DNA of 64,000 bases from Agapetus fuscipes. Lineage: Eukaryota > Arthropoda > Insecta > Trichoptera > Glossosomatidae. Position 1 is the stretch's first letter; every line of letters begins with the position of its first letter. Positions 30,289-42,112 of the stretch are shown piece by piece. The translations under genes were made by a program, and so were the position numbers. The DNA lies in the NCBI GenBank assembly GCA_951799405.1, contig OX637345.1:5208001-5272000 (forward strand), written 5' to 3'. The notes beneath the pieces were generated by a model that worked only from the letters and a program-made list of their open reading frames with translations, ran no database searches and was not told where the DNA came from.

Positions 30289-31860
30289 CCGTGTCACGAC
30301 AAATCGATCACAGACAGCTCAGCCATGGACAAATTGGACATTCGACAGTTGTTCGACACGACATTTCAGACATAGGCAACTCGGCCAGATATAATTTGTG
30401 CACAGACAATTCGGTCACATGGCAGTTCATCCACACAACTTTTCGGTCAACGACATTTTGGTCACATACAATATATGGTCCACAGACAGCTTCATCACGG
30501 AAATATTGCTCTCCAAAATACATTTGTAATTACTGTAGTTTAAATTTTAGTTACTGTAGTTTTCGTAATAGATATTGTTGTGATTGTAAGAAGTAGGTAC
30601 CTAATAGTAATTGTCAGTTGATAGTTGTTATTTAAATATATTTCTTTTTTTGTCTCTTCTCATGCCTGAGACTGAGGTTTTTATTAGTTCAGGCATTGAG
30701 ATAGTCCAGTTTTCTTTGAAAAAAAAAAAAAAATGTAAATATTTTTTCGAAAAAAAACCCCAAAACAAGAAATTGTAGTTTTCTTTGATGGAAATGTCTA
30801 TGGACTATATATTGTATGTGACCGAAAAGTCACGTGGACGAACAGTCGTATAACTAAATTGTCCGTGACTAGAGAATGCAAAATCCGGATTTTTTTGAAA
30901 TCCGAATTTTCCTTTGATTAAAATCCGGATAAACCGGATAATCCGGATTTTTCTAAGTTTTAAGGTGATTTGATAAATTGAAATAAAACAGAATTTAAAA
31001 TCTGCATTTATTCAGACACGACAAATAAAATCAACTAAAATAATCAACAAAACTTTGGGTATCAGTCATCTTTCCCTTATATAGGTAAATTAGTTAACTA
31101 ACATAGTCATAAACTGAACATAACATAAAATCAAATGCAACAAAACGTATTATTCATCCTCAAATTAAATTTGCCGTTGTCAAACAATGGTCGGTTAGAA
31201 ATTTTCACACAAGATAACATTAATTTAGTGACATTAATTTATAGTTTATGACATTAATTTAGTACATATTAATCAGTCTTATTTAGAAAATGAGATCTTA
31301 AAAACATGAAAGCGTCAAGTGTCTCGGTGAGTGAGCGGGGCGCGGGGCGTCCGTCGCGCCCGCGGCACGCGCACGTCTCGCGTTGCTCGGTTTATTGCCT
31401 TATATGGGCATAAACAGAGCCAATCACGGATTTCGCGCCAAATTCGCTCATACAAAGTACCTACAGCCTATAGCTAATCCTACCAATTCAAATATTGTTC
31501 GAATTTGCTTATTAGAGTAGGTAATCGAACTACTTAGAATGAAAATTTGTGGATAAATATAAAATATTATGCATTGAACTCAATTTTGGCTAAAATCCGA
31601 AGAAACCGGATTTGAGTTTTAAAAACCGGATTTAAAAAACTCCAGAAAATCCGGATTTTTCAGTTATTTTCGAATTTCGAAGAATCCGGATTGCAATCTC
31701 TATCCGTGACCGATGGGTCTGTGGACGAATTATCTGTAGCCGAGTTGTCTGAGACCGAAATGCCGTTGACTGAAAAGTCGTGTGGACAAAATGTCATGTG
31801 ACCAATTTGTCCATGGACGTCTGTGGACGGGTTGTCTGTGACCGATTTGTCGTGACACGG
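30289..31860. mobile_element. Long inverted-repeat (foldback) element, 1.57 kb
   Basis: Ends CCGTGTCACGACAAATCG and CGATTTGTCGTGACACGG are inverted. Both arms of about 220 bp are built from degenerate units of the form GACNAATTCGGTCACNGAC. The right arm is split by the nested element at 30870-31702. No transposase frame is visible. Confidence 0.85.
30870..31702. mobile_element. hAT-type non-autonomous element nested in the foldback
   Basis: Flanked by the perfect 8-bp duplication TCCGTGAC (30862-30869, 31703-31710). Ends TAGAGAATGCAAAATCCGGA and TCCGGATTGCAATCTCTA are inverted. AATCCGG repeats occur near both ends. A GC-rich, CpG-rich stretch lies at 31320-31390. Confidence 0.88.
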
Positions 31861-32144
31861 CCAAAAGCTCCATGTCTGTGGGGAAATTTACGGCGCGTGT
31901 GTTGGTGCTGCCAAACGCAATTGGAAAAATCCCCGATCTCCGGGGAAAACATGGATAGTAAATTAATTAAAAAAAACTATATAATGCCTACTTGTATGTA
32001 GGCCATATTGCATTTTTTCCCACAATATTTAATTTGTTTTTTTTTTTTTAATTTTGCCACTCAATTTTATTTAAAAATAAATTGAAGCACACTCAGTGGT
32101 GTAGGTACCTACTTATTTTTTTTATTTGAGTATTCTTTACGGCA

Positions 32145-32435
32145 GCGGTTCTCAAACTTTTTTGGTACCGGAACACTTTTGGGAGACTAGATATTTGACG
32201 GAGCTCTAAAATAAACAAACTCAGACAAGTAGCGTCCGTCTGTGTTTATAGAGGTTGTCGATGTCGACCAGGGGATGAAGTCCTGACAGCCGTCGGTAGA
32301 TCTAAACGTACCTATTTGTAGATAGGACGGAATAAAACATGGCGGTGCCTGAGCACCTGATCCTTGTTCCATATAAAATGGATCAGCTGTTGATACGCCA
32401 CCATGTTTTATTCCGGTAAGGTCTACCGACATTTG
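32145..32435. mobile_element. hAT-like end plus foldback
   Basis: CAGCGGTTCTCAAACTTTTT at 32145 is a common hAT terminus. 32295-32432 is a hairpin: GTCGGTAGATCT and GGAATAAAACATGGCGG pair with CCACCATGTTTTATTCC and GTCTACCGAC. Confidence 0.65.
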
Positions 32436-32469
32436 AGAAAATACTGTTTTCAAGAAATTCGATTGATTG

Positions 32470-33365
32470 AGTGGCTTCAGTTTTTTCATATTTTCTCAAT
32501 AACTTTTCACATTATCAAAAATTTACTTCTTGAGAGTCTAAATAATGTTTAATTCTGTAAATCAAAAGAAAAAAAACAGTATAAAACACAGAAAAAACGA
32601 TAAAAAATGTGAAAAAAAGTGTTTTTATTTTTTATTTTGGTGACACTTTATAGTTATAATTTTTTTAAACCACTTTTACACAGCATGGGAACATAATTTC
32701 AACAGTTTGTATTTTATTTTTCAGCTCCAATGTCACAATATATATACTAACACCAGCTGTACCCTGCCACCCCTTGTAATGGCTCGTCTGTTGACTGTTG
32801 AAAAAGGTGAAAACTGTTTATGCATATTTCTGGTCTCATTTCCTTTAGTGCTCTAGTTTTTTTTATACAGAAACCTAAATGAGCATGCTCACAATAACTC
32901 ATGTGAAATTGATTGTTATTTGTTTAATAGTTTAGTAGTCAATATACGACAAACATACATACATCCGTTCGATTTTATATATAAGATATTGTCACCTTAA
33001 AGGTAAAACTGAAAACTGATATATTGAGCAAAATTAAGTTTTTTTAATAAATGTAGGTACTTCTTATTGTATTATTTTTGAGATGAAATGTTTAAAAAAA
33101 TGTGAAAGTCCAATAATTTCGGAGGTTTTTTTTCATAAATTGAAGATCGTCAAACTTTGTCCGAGAGGTAAAACTGAACATCGCTGCCCAGACAATCTTA
33201 CAACATGCTGACTGCGCGGAGACAAAAAAAAAAGTTCATTCTGATGATTGGTGTACGAACTAGGAGAAGAAATAGACATTAAAATCTTCTTTCTGCGATA
33301 TCTCGAAACAAGGAATCTGTGCTTATTCAGATTTACCCTTTAGGTGGCGATATGTTGGTGTTGGA
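32470..33365. other. No gene seen
   Basis: AT-rich; no domain or family recognised. Confidence 0.5.
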
Positions 33366-33370
33366 TAATA

Positions 33371-33721
33371 CCGACGGTTAAAAAGCAATAGCGACAATAA
33401 CTAAATTGTTCATGAGAGCAGATTAAAGTTTGAGATTGCAGAAAAATGGCATTCATTGGCATTCCTATTAATGTGGTTTTACGATGTTGTACGATTTTTT
33501 TATGTCACAAACGCCTTTAGGACAAAAAAGGCCAAACTCTTGTCGGTAACATCAAAACCACACTTCGAAAACGCAGTTGTTTTCTTGGGCATAAATAACC
33601 AAAAAATCATCGTGGAGCTATAGGAGCTCGCGCATTAGAAAGAGTGGAAAATATAAATAGGAAAGCATTCATAACTCAATTTTGACCAAAACGTCGCTTA
33701 TTACTTCCTTTTAACCGTCGA
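33371..33721. mobile_element. TA-flanked MITE (TCGACGGTT type), copy 2
   Basis: CCGACGGTTAAAAAGCAATA to CTTCCTTTTAACCGTCGA, with TA at 33369-33370 and 33722-33723. Ends 60 bp from the protease 1 stop codon. Confidence 0.85.
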
Positions 33722-33779
33722 TATGCTCCGGCTTAGTCATGTTAAAGTTATTAGATTTATTGTTATCTTATTTGATTTA

Positions 33780-36700
33780 TTAGATTAGGTGTTGGATATG
33801 TTTGTGGATCCACGGGCTGAATGCCGACACTCTTGTGTACACTGCAGGATATGCACCAGAACACTCATTTCTTCCAAGCGACACTATTCCAGTGAGGAGA
33901 TTGTTCCACACTAGTCCACTTCCAGAGTCACCGTTGCATGCTGTTTTCGACTCCATGTCACCGGCACAGATTTGGTTTTCACGTAAACCTATATACATCT
34001 TGCCGCAAGCTTTTTGGTTCACGATTGGTATCTGGATATAACGTAAGACGTTTGTAACCATTGGTTCATGATCCTCTGTAAACTGAAAGGAATTAAAAAC
34101 ATATATTACTTGGGTAGTTATTAAGGGATTTGATAAAGCAAAAAAAAGGGCATGCATTTAATATTAATCTTAAATGTTAACATATCTTTGCAACTTACGC
34201 AAACGCAACTAAGCTACATATGTGGTGTAACTTCTTGCCGCGTTATCCCCGAAGGGTTTCGCATGTGGCGAGTGGAACCTATTTATTTTTACAGGTAAGG
34301 AGGCCGGCCTTACGCCAACAACTTCAGTTGAAGTAGGGGTTTCCCAGCTCCCGAGGGGGCTGGTACTCATTCTTGTGAGGGCTGAGTAAACCTTGCCGGT
34401 ATTTTAATTTAGGGTTTGAAATAAACACCGAAACGGGAAATCATTTCTGACACCTTCGGTGGGATTCGAACCCGAGCTCACGGCATGGAATGCAAGCACT
34501 CTACCAACTGAGCTATCGACCGGACAATATACCTAATGAAAAACATTAAAAAATTGAAAAATTATGTTAAAGTTGTCTTTTTCTTCTTCCTATATAAGAG
34601 CTAAGGTGTACTATGTAACTGTAAATGTCACTCCGTCGACATTTCGCTAGGCGTGGCCAGAGCTTCTGCACATTTGCCTCCATTTTTTCCTATCTTTGCA
34701 TTTGATTTAAAGATGACCTTTCAATGAAATTGTCTCAAGAATCACATTCTAAGCAATCTGAGCTAAGAAATAAACGTAAACCACGATAATGTGAGAGTTG
34801 CTTAAATTTTCATAAGACACATTGGTCCAGCACAAATACAAACTTTGGTCATGTGAACTTACCTCTGACGGACATAAGGCAAACAAGCACTAAGGGGACA
34901 ATTTCCATAATTATATTTTTTATGGTTTGTGTATTAAAACTGAAAATTCATAGTAAATTCTTTCCATATATAATACTTCAAAAACAAAGTAATATTTTAT
35001 GAAACACTGTTTTATTTCACTCGTTTATTTATTTTTACATATTTACTAACGTTTTCGGTATTTATATGGACCATCATCACGTATTTTTACATCAGGATTT
35101 AAAAAAAAACAGTATTATAGACCGAAAACGTTAGTAAATATGTAAAAAAAAAAATGAGGGAAACAAAACAGTGTTTAAAAAAATATAACTTTGTTTTTTG
35201 AAGAATTATTTAGAAAGAATTTACATAACCATATAGGTACCTTTACCAAAGATCAGTCACCAAATCGCTCCCCCAGTTCTTGTTTATCGTATACGCCAAT
35301 CTTGTCAAATATGACTTTTTCATGCAGTTGTCTTAAGAATCAAATTCTACACAATCTGAGCTAAGAAAAACCGTAAAACTCGATAATGTGAGAGTTGTTT
35401 TAAATATTTTTTAAATAAATTTATTGTTTTCATAAGACACATTGGTCCAGTACACATGCAAACATTGCTCATGTAAAATTTTCTCAATGGCGTATACGAT
35501 AAACAAGAACTAAGGCAGCGAAATGTCTATCCAGCAATACATCGACTGAGTTCGCTTGAGAATTGGCGCTTTCTTTAGCGACATCCAACACGCTCGCAAG
35601 AAGGGCTCATGAGGCATGATCCACAAAAAAACAGCGCTCATCAAATAAATCATTCTAATATTATTATAATTTTTATTTACCCCTGTAAATCCCCATCCAG
35701 CGACAGACACCATTGCCCCATCTGGCACTTGCAAGTCCTGGTCAGGTATGGAGATCGGAGCTACATCCTTGTTGAACTCGAAGGGAGTCTTGAGGAACAG
35801 CAGAGATATGTCATTGTAAGCATCTAAGAGACCATCATTGGTGTAATTTTCATGCAAGATGATCTTTGACACTTCGGCATATTGACCTCCAATATTGTTC
35901 AGTTTAGAACCAGCTCGGATGAAGTAACGACTAAGGTCTTGAGACCTGCAATGAAAAAATGATGAAAACTGGAGATTTGCTTTTCGGGAACCCGTTTGGA
36001 TTATCCACCATTTGATTCAAATACGACCTTTCAATCAAATTATCTTTACAATCATCGATCCATGCTTACAATCACATTCTACACAATCTGTGTTAAGAAA
36101 AGAACGTAAAAACGATAATATGGGGTTGTTTTTAATACTTTTTTAAATGCGCAAGCGCAACGCAACCAAGCTACACATGTTGTGCAACTTCTTGCCTGCG
36201 TTATTCCCGAAGAGGTCGCATGTGGCGATTCGGGACCTATTTATTTTTAGGATAGAAGATAGGAGGGGATAGGGATAGGATAGGTAATGAGCCAATAAAT
36301 TTCTAATTTTCATCAGACACACAGGTCCAGTACATATACAAACATTTTTCATGTGAAATTACCTGTGATGAACATAAGACAAACACGCACTGAGGGGACG
36401 ATTCTGTTGCCGTGATCTGTGAGAGCTGGAGCTACCAGACGTTTCGCCCATGTTTACGATGGGCTTCTTCAGCGTTGACAAACACATACACGCAGATAGT
36501 TGGTGAAACACCCCACAGTTTTACTACATGGTAAAACAGATGTCACTGCTCCACGACACAGCACATGAATACATGCCCACTAGCAGACATGTGTATGTTC
36601 GCGCTTATAAATGCTTGCATGTGCACTTACAAACTAAATACAAAACTAAAATAAAAATAAAATCCTATTCATACTACCTCAAAAATCAATGTTTTTGGCT

Positions 36701-38394
36701 ATACGTCAAATTGATGTCGGTGAGTCGAATAATTATAAAATAAATTTATTTTGATTTAAACCAAGAAAAAATTTACATTCCTTGAATTGTTTCGCAGATT
36801 TGACTAATACAAGTGGTGCATTATCTTATCTTGTATTAGTGCATCGGAATGTACAACTAAAAAACACTTACGGAACGCAGTGCCCAGCAGAGACGACTAT
36901 AGACTCAGATATTAGAGATCCACCGCATGAATGTTGTGACTTAATTGTGTTTTCGAAATAGTACATCCATATAGAGACCGCATACGGAGCCTCACTGATC
37001 TCAATAGGAGCACCTCCGACAATCCTTGCTTCAGCGACAACATAACCTAAAATAAAGTTTAAAAAAAATGTTTTAAAAATTATTTTTATAAAAATATTTG
37101 TAACCATTCTGCTCCTGAAGATGCCTCATTAGGTGAAAATGTTCGAGCACAAAAAATGAATAAATAATTGAATTAAAACTATGTTTTACCCATTTGAATT
37201 TTTAAATAATTAAAAATGGACTTTCACTGTGTTAATAGATCAACACTAAAAAATATAAAGTTTAAAACTTTCACTTTTAATGGCAGGAGTTAATTAAAAA
37301 ATGGTTATTGTTTTCTTTCGAGTTGGACCATGCCCTATTTGCAGCTCTTTCATCTGCCAACGTTTCGCTCACACGAGCAGAAAGCATCCTCAAGGCAAGT
37401 GATTAAAGCGCTGTAGCGGTCTTTGTTGTCTTTGCGGACGCTCAGTGGTGTTAACTCGTGAAAGTGAATTGTCGGCTTATGAAAAAGCCGCAAATATAAC
37501 ATGGTCAAACCCGAGTGAACACAAGAACGATTTCTTAATAACCTAAAATATACAGTAAACACCTGTGAACCCAATATTTTGAAATTATGTGTGGTGGAGC
37601 CAAGTTTGGTCAAATAATGAAGAAAGAGTGTGTGTTTGAGTGAGCTGCTTAAACTGTTAATCTGTTGGAATCGCAGACCATCCAAGTACATGAAGAGGAG
37701 TCGAGAATTATTGGACAGGACTCACCGCACTCCGGTATGTTCTGCTTCGAATTTTTTCCTGGGTCTCTTGTCAATCACGCGTGTCAATGATTAACAGTGT
37801 TGGGGACAATTTACGTGTGCCCGCTGTCACTGTCACAGATGAACTGGGCTATTGTTGTTTTATTGGCAGGTGATAAGGAGGGACCAGGCTAATAAAAGGC
37901 GAAAGGATGAAGGAATTTAACAGCTTGCGACCCAAATACAAATCTACCCTTTCAACTTGCTCTAACAATGTGTAGAAATACTAAGTTGGTCTACCTCTGA
38001 AACTAGTGTTACTTATTGCCACGTTTTACCCGCTCACATGTGACGAGTAGAACCTATTTACAATTACAGGTAACGCGTTCGGTCTTACATCAACCATTTC
38101 AGTTGAAGTGAGGATTTCTCAGCTCTCGAGGGACTGGGAACTCATTTCTTTTGAAGGCTGTGTATAACTTAATTTATTTTTCGTGTGGAATAAAAACCGA
38201 AACGGGATATCATTTCTGACCACCTCGGTGGGATTTGAAAACGAGTTCTCGTCATAAAATGCAAGCACACTAGACTCTACCAACCGATCTATCGATCGGT
38301 GTACCTAACACTAAATTCTGAAATGCGTAAAAGCAATCTTACCTTCAGTAGAAACGCAAAATGCACAAGCAAGTGAAATAATAAACCAAAACAT
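33780..38394 (-). CDS. Chymotrypsin-like serine protease 1 (S1A), 4 exons, 264 aa
   Basis: Exons in transcript order: 38343-38394, 36872-37046, 35681-35945, 33780-34082. All introns are GT-AG and the join is in frame. An in-frame ATG 18 nt upstream (38412) is possible; 38394 is preferred because it aligns with the paralogue and starts a compact signal peptide (MFWFIISLACAFCV). The product is a secreted S1A protease with a very short propeptide, cleaved at R25 before IVGG. The triad is His73 (SAGHC), Asp121 (NDISLL) and Ser217 (GDSGSG). The residue at chymotrypsin position 189 is Thr211, not Asp, and position 226 is Ala, so trypsin specificity is unlikely; the true substrate is unknown. GDSGSG replaces the usual GDSGGP. 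A minus-strand TATA box lies about 65 bp upstream. Introns hold SINE, MITE and foldback insertions. A close tandem paralogue lies upstream at 42.7-47.8 kb. Confidence 0.93.
34145..34525 (-). mobile_element. SINE-A in protease 1 intron 3, fused to a LINE-D tail
   Basis: 34201-34525 is near full-length SINE-A (minus). 34148-34195 is a LINE-D tail fragment on the plus strand (ATGCATTTAATATTAATC...CTTTGCAACTTA). Confidence 0.85.
34620..34895 (+). mobile_element. AGTGCTTGTTT-type MITE, copy 3
   Basis: GATGACCTTTCAATGAAATT to GGCAAACAAGCACTAAGGGG in protease 1 intron 3. Confidence 0.7.
34946..35230. repeat. Foldback with arms of about 125 bp
   Basis: TTTACATATTTACTAACGTT and AACGTTAGTAAATATGTAAA are central complements. 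Outward, AAACACTGTTTT, AAAACAAAGT and TAAATTCTTTC also pair. A hammerhead-like motif lies at about 35050-35090. Confidence 0.8.
35268..35515 (+). mobile_element. AGTGCTTGTTT-type MITE, copy 4
   Basis: Ends AGTTCTTGTTTATCGTATAC and GTATACGATAAACAAGAACT are perfectly inverted. Confidence 0.8.
35515..35660 (+). mobile_element. SINE-B 3' part beside protease 1 exon 3
   Basis: GCTTGAGAATTGGCGCTTTC, AACAGCGCTCATCAAATAAA. Ends about 20 bp from the exon 3 splice donor. Confidence 0.8.
35985..36405 (+). mobile_element. AGTGCTTGTTT-type MITE split by a SINE-A fragment
   Basis: Left part from about 35990, right part 36300-36400 (CACACAGGTCCAGTACATAT). 36149-36250 is a SINE-A tail on the minus strand. 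Confidence 0.75.
36405..36480 (-). repeat. TTGCCGTG...GAAACG repeat, copy 1
   Basis: TTGCCGTGATCTGTGAGAGC, then GACGTTTCGCCCAT and GATGGGCTTCTTCAGCG. The same repeat encodes the protease 2 tail (42.7 kb) and recurs at 62.0 kb. Confidence 0.8.
36550..36620 (-). mobile_element. LINE-D fragment
   Basis: ATGCCCACTAGCAGACATGT, then GCTTGCATGTGCACTTACAA. Confidence 0.5.
37110..37545. repeat. Pair of hammerhead-like motifs in protease 1 intron 1
   Basis: CTGAAGATGCCTCATTAGGT then GAAAATGTTCGAG at 37115 (plus). The inverted form CAACGTTTCGCTCACACGAG...GCATCCTCAAGG lies at 37358 (minus). 37500-37540 shares ACATGGTCAAACCCGA with 19.57 kb. Confidence 0.55.
38015..38299 (-). mobile_element. Degenerate SINE-A in protease 1 intron 1
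   Basis: CTCACATGTGACGAGTAGAA, CATTTCAGTTGAAGTGAGGA and CCAACCGATCTATCGATCGG: an old copy 45 bp from exon 1. Confidence 0.75.
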
Positions 38395-38457
38395 CTTGAG
38401 TTGCTGATTCATAAAGAACCAAGGAGACTTTAGTTTTGTTCAGAAAAAAATGCTTAA

Positions 38458-38464
38458 TTTTATA
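38458..38464 (-). promoter_or_regulatory. TATA box of protease 1
   Basis: TATAAAA on the minus strand, about 65 bp upstream of the ATG at 38394, consistent with a short 5' UTR. Confidence 0.6.
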
Positions 38465-39575
38465 CTCCTAATGGGATAATAAATAATTAATATAACAAGA
38501 TGTTAAATTTATTCACTGTGAATGTTTAGTATCAATTAAAAAAATAATTAGTTAAATTTTAAGTGTGCACGATTATTCTTTAATTATTGTCATAAATTCG
38601 AACCTTTTCTTCGTAGCAATTTCAAATTGGTGTGTTATATGCATGGATATATAGAACTGGATGGGTTAAGAAATCAATCCTTTGAGAATTAGAAATACGC
38701 TACCCCACTCATCACACAAAAATCCAAATTCAGTCTATCGGTAACCTTCCAACTGTCAACAGGTGTGTTACCTAATTGGGAAAAAATCAATATAAATGTC
38801 AAACGGGGTATTTTATAAACGTGCCAACAGAATTGAGTAAATGTGTTGTAGAACATGTAATAATATTTCACCTTAATCACTATTCTATTCTATCATATGT
38901 GATTACGTTGATAAAATTTATTTTTCGTTTGTCGAAATATTTTGTTCTCGAAAGTGACAGCCATTTCGAGAACTAGTGATGTTAAAATATAAAGGTACTT
39001 GCTGCTTCAAGTATGTAACTTCTATGCTCGCGGTAATAGATACTTGTGGAAATCATCCCGTACACAATAAGGTGGGAACATTTTTGAATTCGGAATTTAT
39101 CAGATATCTTCATACTTGCAACAACACTAGTAACAAATCCGTTACCATAGTGATTTCATGTGTTTCCTAGGTGATATGTAAACAGATTAAAGACGGAGTA
39201 GAGACACGTTGCGTACATAGAAAATGAGAAAAGCATTTCACATGTCGTGAGCGAGACAGCATTATAAACAATGTTTGGTGTCAAAGACGGTGCATCATGT
39301 TGATTGGTGCTAAATCACATGTACGACCCCTCCATTTAATACTTCCTCCGTGGTTATATGAACTACTTTTATTGACATTTGATGACTGACTTCAAAACGT
39401 CATAGTGTACAAAATTAGCAGCTAAGTCTTATTTTATGACAATTACTTGTCTTCTTGTTATTTACAGCAGGGCTTGGTGTTTCCCTTGTTCTTTTTTATG
39501 TGGAATGGACGCTTGAACTGGACGGAAAGACAGGTTAGGACTGATATCATTCGAGGATTACAAATGTTTTGATCG
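38465..39575. other. Intergenic region upstream of protease 1, no gene seen
   Basis: No coding sequence or clear repeat recognised. Confidence 0.5.
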
Positions 39576-39578
39576 TCA

Positions 39579-39965
39579 CACAACGAAGCTACACATATAT
39601 CGTAAATTCTTGTATCTCTAAAACTGTTCATTTTTAAATGTAACGGAGCCGGCCCACACCAACCACTTTCAGTTGAAATGGGGGGTTTCCAGCTCTCGGG
39701 TAGGCTACTTCTCATTTCTTGTGAAATTGAGTACCTACTACCTACACCTTTCCGGTATAAATATAAATTCAACCCCAAAATAAATTTTGGGTTTGAAAAA
39801 TAGCCACCGGAACGGAAAATAATTTCTGACACCTTCGATGGGCGTGCAAACATTCTACCAACTGAGCTATCGACCAGACTATTTACGAGCTTGGTCAAAC
39901 CAACAATTATTCTCAAGCAAGACCCAGTTGCTGGCTGGCTAGATGGACCTTTGGTGACCTTATTG
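39579..39965 (-). mobile_element. Composite SINE-B/SINE-A, copy 2
   Basis: SINE-A (39579-39879, minus) joined at GACTATTTACGAGCTTGG to the SINE-B 3' half (CTCAAGCAAGACCCAGTTGC, GGACCTTTGGTGACC). Confidence 0.8.
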
Positions 39966-40104
39966 TTGGTTTTACTAAACATTTTAAGCCATGTTTTTAC
40001 TAAATTGTATTCCGATTACATCCGAGAATCGAAGAAACTGGTCTGCTACAAGGTAGTGTTCTGACACCCATATTATTCAATATTTACATCATAAAAAAAA
40101 TTAT

Positions 40105-40165
40105 TATGCCTCTGGATGAAATGAAAGAAGTATATAAGGACAGAAAAAATGACTGCTTATATGTA
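40105..40165 (+). pseudogene. LINE-D ORF tail fragment
   Basis: CTGGATGAAATGAAAGAAGT, then ATAAGGACAGAAAAAATGAC: same LINE end as at 16.8 and 49.2 kb. Confidence 0.6.
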
Positions 40166-40169
40166 ATGT

Positions 40170-40497
40170 TGACCGGTCGATAGCTCAGTTGGTAGAGTGC
40201 TTGCATTCCATGCCGTGAGCTCGGGTTCGAATCCCACCGAGCGCGAGGGTGTCAGAAATGATTTCCCGTTTCGGTGTTTATTTCAAACCCCAAAATAATA
40301 ATACCGGCAAGGTTTACTCAGCCTTCACAAGAAATGAGTACCAGCTCTCTCGGGAGCTATGAAAACACCACTTCAACTGAAGTGGTTGGCGTAAGGCCAG
40401 CCCCCTTACCTGTAAAAATAAATAGGTTCAACTCGCCACATGCGACCCCTTCGGGGATAACGCGGCAAGAAGTTGCACTATATGTGTAGCTTAGTTG
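40170..40497 (+). mobile_element. SINE-A, near full length
   Basis: Head ACCGGTCGATAGCTCAGTTG, B box GGTTCGAATCC, tail TATGTGTAGCTTAGTTG. Confidence 0.9.
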
Positions 40498-40559
40498 TTG
40501 CTGCAAACCAATCCTAGGATTGAAACAGAAGAAGAGGATATAGCTTCTTTCTTTCATAA

Positions 40560-40840
40560 TTTTATAATCTTCTACTTCTTCCTCCTCAGCTTTACTCTAT
40601 TCTTTTCGGCCACCTGTCATGGTCTTGCCTTGCGACGTGACCAGTCACTTGCTGTATGACGTCAGTGACACCAGTGTGTTTACGGATCTCCTGGTTGGAA
40701 TCCTGTCTCTGAGGTTGATTCCCACCATCCTCCTTTCAATGGCACGTCCTCAGTCTGTTGGTGCCATACTGAGTGAGCCATTTTGTTTCCAAGCCACAGG
40801 TGGATATTGGAAGCGCACGCATGACTCAGTGTTTGATTAA
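40560..40840 (-). pseudogene. LINE ORF fragment (GVTDVIQQV motif)
   Basis: Minus strand frames give MVGINLRDRI and EIRKHTGVTDVIQQVTGHVA then RQDHD, the IR.RT.V.D......GH..R region of RTE-group LINEs. Confidence 0.75.
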
Positions 40841-40998
40841 TTTGTAATTATCAAACGGCATTTATGGAATTAGGGTTAACACCTTGCGTTTCACGTTAAC
40901 AGGCATTTTCGTATAATTGAGGGTGTAGCTCAGATTCCCGAAAGCTGCCCATGTCAGTCCAGATTGTCACTCAGAACTTGGATTTTATTTGTAATTTT

Positions 40999-41448
40999 TT
41001 AGGAATGGGCCGAACTTTGTTTTACATTAGGTTTAAACAAATTTCGGCAGCTTGAACCGAACTTCGGAATTCGGCCGAAATTCGGTTCAAATGCCGAACA
41101 TTCAGTGTAAGAAAAAGTAAAACAAAATAACTACTTGCACCATTTTGACAGTTATAATTGGATGTCATAGTATCTTTTTTAATCGTAAAACAAAAATTAA
41201 GCCTTTATATACTCACTCATGGTCATTTATTTTCATACGAACAAGTGAACATTAACTTAAAATTTGATAAAAATTCAATCTTCCTCTACTCCTTCGTATA
41301 GATATCAGATTGAAACAAAAATTAAATAAATTTAGAATTTTTCTAACAAATAACAGCAGCTAGAAACTATAATGTGTATTTTTTTTTATTTCAACCGACT
41401 GTTCGGCCGAAGTTCTATTCGATTAAAACCACATTCAGCCCATCCCTA
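40999..41448. mobile_element. hAT-type MITE
   Basis: Ends TAGGAATGGGCCGAAC and CAGCCCATCCCTA are inverted. GTAATTT flanks both sides (a probable 8-bp duplication with one mismatch). TTCGGCCGAA units are repeated near both ends. Confidence 0.75.
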
Positions 41449-41451
41449 GTA

Positions 41452-41640
41452 ATTTCACATTCAGCATTTGTAAGCGCAAACGAACATGTGCCTGTTTGTG
41501 GGCATGCCTTTAATTTGATTTTTCAATGTTAATACATCTTTGCATCATGTTTATAGATCATCATAAGCTCGAGAGCTATGGGCGGCCCTGGGCTGAATCC
41601 AAGATTCTCTTCCTCTCTCGCCTGTCCAGTTTCTCGACGC
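41452..41640. mobile_element. LINE-D fragment and LINE tail
   Basis: 41462-41570 is a LINE-D 3' part (plus). 41575-41640 on the minus strand reads EKLDRRERKRILDSAQGRP, a LINE ORF end. Confidence 0.65.
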
Positions 41641-41649
41641 GGCTAGTTT

Positions 41650-42110
41650 GACTATAAGAGCGACCTCTCACTTGTGCTAATATGTATTTCAACTTCATAT
41701 TCTTGCGAACTTGAAATACGTGCGCTTATACACACATGCATCAAAATGATAACACACACTGAAGCACGTAATACAGAAACATCTAGAAGTATTCGTGCCT
41801 TGGAATGACATTTTAGTGATTGTGTGTGCGTAAATGTTCTAGTGGGGAAATAATTAACAAATTGCGAGAAATACCCCTCTGGTTTATTATAAAAGAGATC
41901 AAAATGGCACGAACAAGAGTCGAAAGAAAGCACTTCGCTGAGTAACACATATAACAAATGGCTGTAAATTGTGAAAAATAAATTGTGATTTTTTTTTATT
42001 TAAAAATAAATTCTGTCATTTTAATTAAAAAAATATAATCCAGCAGAAAACGTAACAATATTTTTATAAAATTTCGGTCCCTGTACAATGCTCTTACCTT
42101 TTTACCAACA
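41650..42110. other. No gene seen
   Basis: A 101-residue minus-strand frame without family resemblance lies here. No supported gene. Confidence 0.5.
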
Positions 42111-42112
42111 TT

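Noticed and set aside
30289..30596. 101-residue frame rich in Ser, His and Tyr at 30291
   Set aside because: It lies on the arm of the foldback element and reflects its degenerate repeat units.
38392..38412. The upstream ATG at 38412 as the start of protease 1
   Set aside because: In frame, but it would put polar residues (MNQQLK) before the signal core and does not align with the paralogue; kept only as an alternative.
41652..41957. 101-residue minus-strand frame
   Set aside because: No family resemblance, no splice context and AT-biased composition.
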